The translations under genes were made by a program, and so were the position numbers. 64,000 bases of DNA, from the NCBI GenBank assembly GCA_964563165.1, contig CAZLWA010000056.1, positions 62,001 to 126,000 of the forward strand, given 5' to 3'. Positions 58,640 through 64,000 of this stretch are shown here, piece by piece; position 1 is the first letter of the stretch, and the number at the start of each line of letters is the position of its first letter. A model generated the notes under the pieces. It did no database searches and had not been told where the DNA came from. It worked only from the letters and a program-made list of their open reading frames with translations. This DNA is from CAZLWA01 sp964563165. Lineage in GTDB: Bacteria > CLD3 > SB21.

Positions 58640-59797
58640 CTATTTGAGGATCGCACGAAGAAGATTGAGAAACTCACGGCCGTCGTTCTGAACCAGCCGG
58701 AAATTTTTGTAGGCGTTCTTATAAGAAGGATTGATTTCGTAGGCTTTCTTGAATTGGCCCATGGCTTTGAGAAAGAGATTGCGGCATTGGATCAAATACA
58801 CCAGTCCCAGGGAATTGTGCAAATCAGCGTACTGCGGATTTTCATCCACGGCTCTTTCCAATTGAATGCGGTAATCAGCCAGAACTTTTTCGTCTTTACC
58901 GGCTCCGCCGAACAGGAATTTCAAATAAAATCCGTGGATCGTTTCGTCCAAATTGGGTTTTTGGATCGAATCCCTGACTTCCTGGATAATTTCCAGCGCC
59001 TGTTTGATCGCGTTGGCCTGGATGTGCTTGATAATTTTTTCAAACCGAAACGTGTAGAACCGGTAATTGGTAAAATCCGGTTTAGCGGCCAGCGTTTTTT
59101 GAAAAATTTCGGTCACCAGCGCCTTGCGTGCAGGGATGTCCGGCAGCGCGTTGACTTCCGGATGCACTTGAATGCTTTCCAGATAAGTGGTTGCGATATT
59201 CAGATGAACGATGGTGTAATTCGGATTGATTCTCAGCGAAGTTTGATATTCCTCGAGCGCCTTTGCATATTGCTGCGCCTTTCCGTAGGCCACGCCCAAA
59301 TTATTTCTCAGATCGGCAAAATTCGGTTTTAATTCGCACCCCGTTTTCAGAATGGCAATGGCTTCGTCATAATTTCCTTTTTGGATATTCGCGATGCCCA
59401 GATTCGTATAAGGCTCTATGAGGTCGGGTTTTTTTTCAATCGCATATTCAAACTCGGAAATGGCCTCGTCCAGCAGCCCTTTTCTGAGAAATAATAATCC
59501 GATCTTATTGTTCGAGATCGGGTGATTGATGGTGCGGATCTTGTCGCGCATGAAAAAAAGAAGTTCCAGCTCCCACGCGATCTCATGATGAAAAGTCTTC
59601 AGGAATTCACGGAAGGTCTCTTCTGTCGAATGTTCTTTTACCTGCGCATCGTCGAGTTTTTTCTTATGGAACATGATGACGCGGCCGGCTTCGAAAACCT
59701 CCGACTGAATGGTCATATCATGAATATTGCCCGAAGTCTGGATATGGAAGATCTTCCCGCCCGCAAAAACGTTGCTGTTGATGCCTATCTGTTCCAT
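58640..59797 (-). CDS. Cytoplasmic TPR protein
   Basis: A 385-residue protein without signal peptide. The first 75 residues form a beta domain (INSNVFAGGKIFHIQTSGNI; SEVFEAGRVIMFHKKKLDD), then a helical linker, then TPR repeats from about 115 (LDEAISEFEYAIEKKPDLIE; NYDEAIAILKTGCELKPNFA; YAKALEEYQTSLRINPNYTI) and again near the end (AMGQFKKAYEINPSYKNAYK). The N-terminal domain resembles those of TPR proteins in FCB genomes that sense or bind something at the membrane, but no family was identified. It is divergent from the neighbouring histidine kinase gene. Confidence 0.82.
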   Translation of the reverse strand: MEQIGINSNVFAGGKIFHIQTSGNIHDMTIQSEVFEAGRVIMFHKKKLDDAQVKEHSTEETFREFLKTFHHEIAWELELLFFMRDKIRTINHPISNNKIGLLFLRKGLLDEAISEFEYAIEKKPDLIEPYTNLGIANIQKGNYDEAIAILKTGCELKPNFADLRNNLGVAYGKAQQYAKALEEYQTSLRINPNYTIVHLNIATTYLESIQVHPEVNALPDIPARKALVTEIFQKTLAAKPDFTNYRFYTFRFEKIIKHIQANAIKQALEIIQEVRDSIQKPNLDETIHGFYLKFLFGGAGKDEKVLADYRIQLERAVDENPQYADLHNSLGLVYLIQCRNLFLKAMGQFKKAYEINPSYKNAYKNFRLVQNDGREFLNLLRAILK

Positions 59798-59952
59798 GGT
59801 GCTGTATAGAGAGGATGTTTAATAATTAGCCGGGTAAGTTAAATAATTTGACGGAAGTTTACAAGATTTATTTTCAAATAAATAAATTTGACTTTGCCTT
59901 TAAACAACCCTACTTTTTTTTGTCTCTCACATCCCTAAACCGAAATCTCATC

Positions 59953-61446
59953 ATGCAGATCCATCTTTTTGATAAACTGGCAGGATTCGATCCCTACGAA
60001 ATCAATGCATTTTATCACCATACGCCCAAGGCGCACGTGGCGTACACGCAATTGACCAATGAGCGCAACGTGCGCAATTCAAGAATTTTTTTGTATTTCC
60101 TTATTCTCAGTCAGGTCGTGGTTGCGGCCGGCCGGATCCTTCGCGACCTGGGGTACCCTTACTACAACACGTTCTTGATTTTCCTCTGTGTCATCATGAT
60201 CTTTCTCAGCCGGTATTCGTTTTTCAGAGATCACTTCAAGCAAATTGCGATCTCGTTGTTTACCGCGTGGGCGGTGACGTTCCCTTTTTTCGTGATTCGT
60301 CTGGGCGGTTACGATGCGCCCACGTACCCCGTGTACATCCTGATCATCATATATATCCTGGTCTTTTTCTATTTTTCATTTTTTGAATTCGTCTTTTTGT
60401 TCACGGTGATTTTCTTATCCAACGTTGCCATTTTCTTTCTTCAGGCCAACGTGGATGTGGAGAGTTTTATTTATCGTCAGGTAGTGATGCTGATCGTCAT
60501 CGCCGTCGGGCTCGCCGGGTCGTATATCAACGTCCACGTGCGCCGAAAGGATTTTTACAATCAATTCATCCTTCAGCGTCAAAAGGATGCCTTGGAATCG
60601 GCCTACAAACAATTGGAAGATACGGAGCTGCAGCTCATCCAGTCCGAGAAATTGGCTTCGCTCGGAAAAATGACCGCCGGGCTTGCGCACGAAATCAACA
60701 ATCCGCTCGGGTTCATTCACGGTAATCTGGAAACCATCGACGGATATTTGAACGATATCAAGGACCTGTTCAGGCTATATGATCAATTTCAATTTGCCGC
60801 GGACGAGCAGCGCCAGGCCGTAGAAAAGTTAAAAAAGAAAATCGAATACGACCTTGTTATCGGCGATCTTTCCAAGATCATCGCGTCGTGCAAACACGGC
60901 GCGGACCGCATTGCCGGCATCGTGAACAAATTGAAGAACTTTTCCCGCCTGGATGAATCGGATAAAAAAACGGTCAACATCCACGAAGGCCTGGACGCTA
61001 CGATCGAACTGTTTGCACGCGGGAACGATCACATCCAGATCAAGAAAGACTACGGCGAACTTCCGAAAATTGACTGCCACCCGGGGCAATTGAATCAGGT
61101 TTTTTTTGCCGTCGTCGAAAATTCGATCGATTCATTGCAGCTCGACCCGCAGGGATGTATTGAAATCAGAACCCGGCAAACGAAGAGTGAGTTTCAGAAA
61201 TCGAACGGATCGATGGAGACCAAAGAATGTATTCAAATCCAAATTTCCGACAACGGGTGCGGCATCCCTGTAGAAATTCAGCAAAAAGTTTTCGATCCGT
61301 TTTTTACGACGAAAGACGTCGGAAGAGGCGTCGGACTGGGTTTGTCGTTAGCTTATGGAATTATTCAGCACCACAACGGGCGCATCTATTTCGAAAGCCG
61401 TTCCGGGTCGGGAACCGACTTCTTTATCGAACTGCCTCTGCCTTGA
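59953..61446 (+). CDS. Membrane sensor histidine kinase
   Basis: ATG59953 is taken as start; the frame is open upstream with a TTG at 59848 but those residues look non-conserved. The 497-residue protein has about six N-terminal membrane helices (about 45-190), a coiled-coil linker, the HisKA domain with an intact H box (GLAHEINNPLGFIHGNLET) and a HATPase domain with the N box region VVENSIDSLQLD, DNGCGIP and GRGVGLGLSLAYGIIQHHNG. NNPL is the usual NtrB-like class of H box. No receiver gene is adjacent on the same strand; the lone response regulator at 58058 is the nearest candidate. Confidence 0.9.
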   Translation: MQIHLFDKLAGFDPYEINAFYHHTPKAHVAYTQLTNERNVRNSRIFLYFLILSQVVVAAGRILRDLGYPYYNTFLIFLCVIMIFLSRYSFFRDHFKQIAISLFTAWAVTFPFFVIRLGGYDAPTYPVYILIIIYILVFFYFSFFEFVFLFTVIFLSNVAIFFLQANVDVESFIYRQVVMLIVIAVGLAGSYINVHVRRKDFYNQFILQRQKDALESAYKQLEDTELQLIQSEKLASLGKMTAGLAHEINNPLGFIHGNLETIDGYLNDIKDLFRLYDQFQFAADEQRQAVEKLKKKIEYDLVIGDLSKIIASCKHGADRIAGIVNKLKNFSRLDESDKKTVNIHEGLDATIELFARGNDHIQIKKDYGELPKIDCHPGQLNQVFFAVVENSIDSLQLDPQGCIEIRTRQTKSEFQKSNGSMETKECIQIQISDNGCGIPVEIQQKVFDPFFTTKDVGRGVGLGLSLAYGIIQHHNGRIYFESRSGSGTDFFIELPLP

Positions 61447-61486
61447 AAATATCCTTCCTCCGCCATTCCCGTTTTCAATATACCAT

Positions 61487-61514
61487 TTGATTTCACTGTA
61501 ATTTTTTATATATT
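61487..61514 (+). promoter_or_regulatory. Sigma70-type promoter for alaS
   Basis: TTGATT (61487-61492), 16-base spacer, TATATT (61509-61514). CAGGAGC precedes ATG61546 as ribosome-binding site. Confidence 0.68.
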
Positions 61515-61545
61515 TTGAACATCATTTCAGGAGCTGCTTGAACCC

Positions 61546-64000
61546 ATGGCCATATCATCCCGCGACGTTCGCGATCAGTTCATAAATTTCTTTGCTCAGC
61601 GCGGACACAAATTCGTTCCGTCCAGTCCCGTGGTACCCCATGACGATCCGACCTTGCTGTTTACCAATGCAGGCATGAATCAATTCAAGCCTATTTTTTT
61701 GGGAACGGAAAAACGCGACTACACCCGTGCGGTTAATTCTCAAAAATGCATCCGCGTGAGCGGCAAGCATAATGATCTCGAGGAAGTCGGGCACGATACC
61801 TATCATCACACGTTTTTTGAAATGCTCGGCAATTGGTCCTTCGGGGATTATTATAAAAAAGAAGCCGTCGAATGGGCGTGGACGCTGCTGACCGGGGAGT
61901 GGAAATTGCCTAAGAACAGGCTGTACGCAACGGTCTACAAAGATGACGATGAAGCTTTTGACGCATGGAGAAAAAATACGGACATCGAGCCTTCGCATAT
62001 CATGCGCTTTGGCGAGAAAGATAATTTTTGGGAAATGGGTGAAACCGGCCCATGCGGGCCGTGTTCGGAAATCCATATGGACTTGACGGCGAACGGCGAT
62101 GGAGGGAAATTAGTCAATGCCGGTTCGCCTGAAGTCATTGAATTATGGAACTTGGTATTTATCCAGTTCAAGCGGAATGCCGACAGCAGTTTGACCGGCC
62201 TGCCTTCCAAGCATGTGGATACCGGCGCGGGGTTTGAACGGATCACGCGAGTGCTGCAGGGAAAAAGCTCCAACTACGAGATTGATATTTTCGCCGATAT
62301 CATCAAGGAAATCGAAGGGGTGACAAAAAAAAGTTATGGGAGCGGCGAAGCACCGTTCCGCGTGATTGCCGATCATATCCGTATGCTCACATTTGCGATC
62401 ACCGACGGCGCGGTGCCCGGGAATGACGGACGCGGGTATGTGCTTCGGCGGATCTTGCGGCGTGCCGCGTTGTACGGACGAAAATTGGAAATGCATGAGC
62501 CGTTTATTCATAAATTGGTGGACAGCGTGGTCAAAGCGATGGGGAGTGCGTTTCCGGAAATAAAGTCTCGCCAGGCGTTCGTCGAAAAAACCATTAAAAC
62601 CGAAGAAGAAAATTTTAATACGACGCTGGACCGGGGTCTCGAAATGTTTGACGATATCGTTCGCCGGCTGGACAAGAAAGGGACCAAGCACATTCCGGGC
62701 GAGGATGTATTTAAATTATACGACACGTATGGTTTTCCGGCCGATCTGACGCGCGTGATGGCGAGTGAACGCGGGCTCAGCGTGGACGAGAATAAATTCG
62801 CCGAAGAAATGGCGATTCAGAAACAACGTTCGCGCGAGGAAGGGAAAAAAGTCTTTATTTCCAAAGACAGCGATTGGCGTGTCGTTGGCAAAGAATCGAA
62901 AACAAGATTTTTAGGATATGAGACTCTGCAATCGGAAGCCGCGTTGATAAAATATCATCGCGACGGAAAACTTCTGCAGTTGGTGTTTGACCGGACGCCG
63001 TTCTACGCCGAGTCCGGCGGGCAAGTAGGCGACAAAGGCACGGTACAATTCGACGGACCGTCGCTCGACGTTTGGGATACGCAGCGCGTCGGCGACGACG
63101 TCGTCCATTTTGCAGATGATGCCGCGGAAATGGATTTGGAAAAATACCGGCAGGCCCGTTTGATCGTTTCTCCGCAGCATCGTAATGCAACGATCAAGAA
63201 TCACTCCGTGACGCATCTCCTGCATGCCGCACTGAGAAAAGCTTTAGGCGAACATGTGCACCAGGCGGGATCGGTCGTCGAACCGGATCGCCTGCGATTT
63301 GACTTCACGCACTTCGAAATGATCAGCCGGGAACAACTTGCGGAAATCGAACGTATGGTGCATCAAAAAATTTTCGAGAATATCCCGCTGGTTCATCACC
63401 GAGACATACCTATAGCTGAGGCCAAGCGCATGGGCGCGTTATCGTTTTTCGGAGACAAGTACGGCGATGTGGTCAACGTCGTCCAGTTCGGCGATTTCAG
63501 CAAAGAGTTCTGCGGCGGAACCCATGCGCCGTCGACGGGATTTATCGGCTTTTTTAAGATCATTTCCGAGTCAAGCATTGCGTCCGGGGTGCGGCGCATC
63601 GAAGCCGTCACCGGCGAAGCAGCTGAGAAGTTGATGCAGACCGAACATGAGACCCATGAAAAACTCAGGTCGCTTCTGCATTGCAAGCCCGATGAAATTT
63701 TCACGCAGGTAGAAAATCTTTTGGATCAGAAAAAAGATCTGGAAAAGGAGATGCACAAGCTGAAGTTGACCGTGGTCTCCGCAACGATCGATGAACTGAT
63801 TCATACGGCGAAAGCTGTCAACGGCATGAAAGTGGTTTCTTCGAGAATTGATCTTCCGAGCGGAATTGAATTGAAGGATGTGGGAGATCATTTGCGGGTT
63901 AAATTAAAATCAGGCGTCGGCGTACTGGCCGCGGCGACGCATGACGGCGCCATGTTTATCTGCGTCGTGACGGACGATCTCATACGTGACCGCAAATACG
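61546..64000 (+). CDS. alaS: Alanyl-tRNA synthetase (partial, runs off the window)
   Basis: Charges tRNA-Ala and edits mischarged Ser/Gly. The frame is open from ATG61546 to the window end, 818 codons. The catalytic core starts with the motif 1 region (FFAQRGHKFVPSSPVVPHDD), continues with TNAGMNQFKPIFLG, CIRVSGKHNDLEEVGHDTYH and WEMGETGPCGPCSEIHMD. The editing domain has the zinc ligands HSVTHLLH and FCGGTHAPSTG, and the C-Ala coiled coil begins near residue 700. All expected motifs are intact; about 60 residues are probably missing at the end. Confidence 0.97.
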   Translation, partial: MAISSRDVRDQFINFFAQRGHKFVPSSPVVPHDDPTLLFTNAGMNQFKPIFLGTEKRDYTRAVNSQKCIRVSGKHNDLEEVGHDTYHHTFFEMLGNWSFGDYYKKEAVEWAWTLLTGEWKLPKNRLYATVYKDDDEAFDAWRKNTDIEPSHIMRFGEKDNFWEMGETGPCGPCSEIHMDLTANGDGGKLVNAGSPEVIELWNLVFIQFKRNADSSLTGLPSKHVDTGAGFERITRVLQGKSSNYEIDIFADIIKEIEGVTKKSYGSGEAPFRVIADHIRMLTFAITDGAVPGNDGRGYVLRRILRRAALYGRKLEMHEPFIHKLVDSVVKAMGSAFPEIKSRQAFVEKTIKTEEENFNTTLDRGLEMFDDIVRRLDKKGTKHIPGEDVFKLYDTYGFPADLTRVMASERGLSVDENKFAEEMAIQKQRSREEGKKVFISKDSDWRVVGKESKTRFLGYETLQSEAALIKYHRDGKLLQLVFDRTPFYAESGGQVGDKGTVQFDGPSLDVWDTQRVGDDVVHFADDAAEMDLEKYRQARLIVSPQHRNATIKNHSVTHLLHAALRKALGEHVHQAGSVVEPDRLRFDFTHFEMISREQLAEIERMVHQKIFENIPLVHHRDIPIAEAKRMGALSFFGDKYGDVVNVVQFGDFSKEFCGGTHAPSTGFIGFFKIISESSIASGVRRIEAVTGEAAEKLMQTEHETHEKLRSLLHCKPDEIFTQVENLLDQKKDLEKEMHKLKLTVVSATIDELIHTAKAVNGMKVVSSRIDLPSGIELKDVGDHLRVKLKSGVGVLAAATHDGAMFICVVTDDLIRDRKY

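Overview
The window comes from a diderm (Gram-negative type) bacterium of medium G+C. It carries Lol lipoprotein-sorting genes, an LptF/LptG-type permease, an ExbB/ExbD/TonB system, a candidate outer-membrane beta-barrel and the futalosine-route menaquinone gene mqnA. A FISUMP-domain lipoprotein, a BatA-type N-terminal membrane protein and many TPR proteins point to the FCB assemblage (Fibrobacterota-Chlorobiota-Bacteroidota and relatives such as Calditrichota/KSB1-like lineages). That placement is inference; no rRNA is present. Six sites upstream of tRNAs or genes share a TTGA(C/T)-like -35 box, a 16-17 base spacer and an identical TATATT -10 box, so a sigma70-like promoter can be read directly from the DNA.

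Layout. 0-7 kb: chemotaxis/two-component operon (end of an MCP, hybrid CheA with receiver, CheB, a REC-GAF-kinase lacking its phospho-acceptor His, two unknowns). 7-8.5 kb: an orphan ABC permease on the minus strand, tRNA-Thr, tRNA-Tyr and damaged tRNA-Tyr copies. 8.7-15 kb: secD, secF, a STAS protein, purA, gatB. 15-16.1 kb: tRNA-Ser, hairpin-riddled tRNA-Ser copies enclosing a GIY-YIG endonuclease gene, then a SelW-like gene with an in-frame TGA. 16.3-21.5 kb: outer-membrane protein and CHASE2-adenylate cyclase. 21.7-25.2 kb: gap-pgk-tpiA-secG and tRNA-Leu. 25-31 kb: TPR protein, DUF2007, mqnA, bifunctional-nuclease protein, LptF/G, rlmB. 31-38.4 kb: membrane proteins, PstS-like lipoprotein, TPR, STAS, ExbB-ExbD-ExbD-TonB. 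38.5-42 kb: two Hsp20 genes (one broken), class II aldolase, PlsC, sugar nucleotidyltransferase. 42-50.3 kb: an accessory stretch, mostly minus strand, with palindromes, a MITE-like element, DUF559 endonuclease, PanE-like reductase, triple rhodanese, FISUMP, WD40 and a truncated methyltransferase. 50.3-64 kb: coiled-coil protein, lolC/lolE/secreted protein/lolD, BatA-like protein, pyrR, response regulator, TPR protein, histidine kinase and the start of alaS.

Most unusual content. (1) Short perfect hairpins, mostly with 3-base loops and often in tandem pairs, sit inside the loops of extra tRNA-Ser and tRNA-Tyr copies. In one copy (15599-15749) three insertions of 22, 20 and 22 bases account exactly for its length over the intact 87-base tRNA-Ser. 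Insertion points recur: after TTC of the T loop and between positions 34 and 35 of the anticodon loop. A GIY-YIG nuclease gene lies between the copies. (2) A likely selenoprotein (CxxU) with a candidate bacterial SECIS hairpin. (3) A DUF559 nuclease gene framed by C/G-rich palindromes that also encode the C-termini and stop codons of two genes. (4) A MITE-like element with an inverted partner flanking a triple-rhodanese gene. All assignments rest on reading the sequence; no database search was run.
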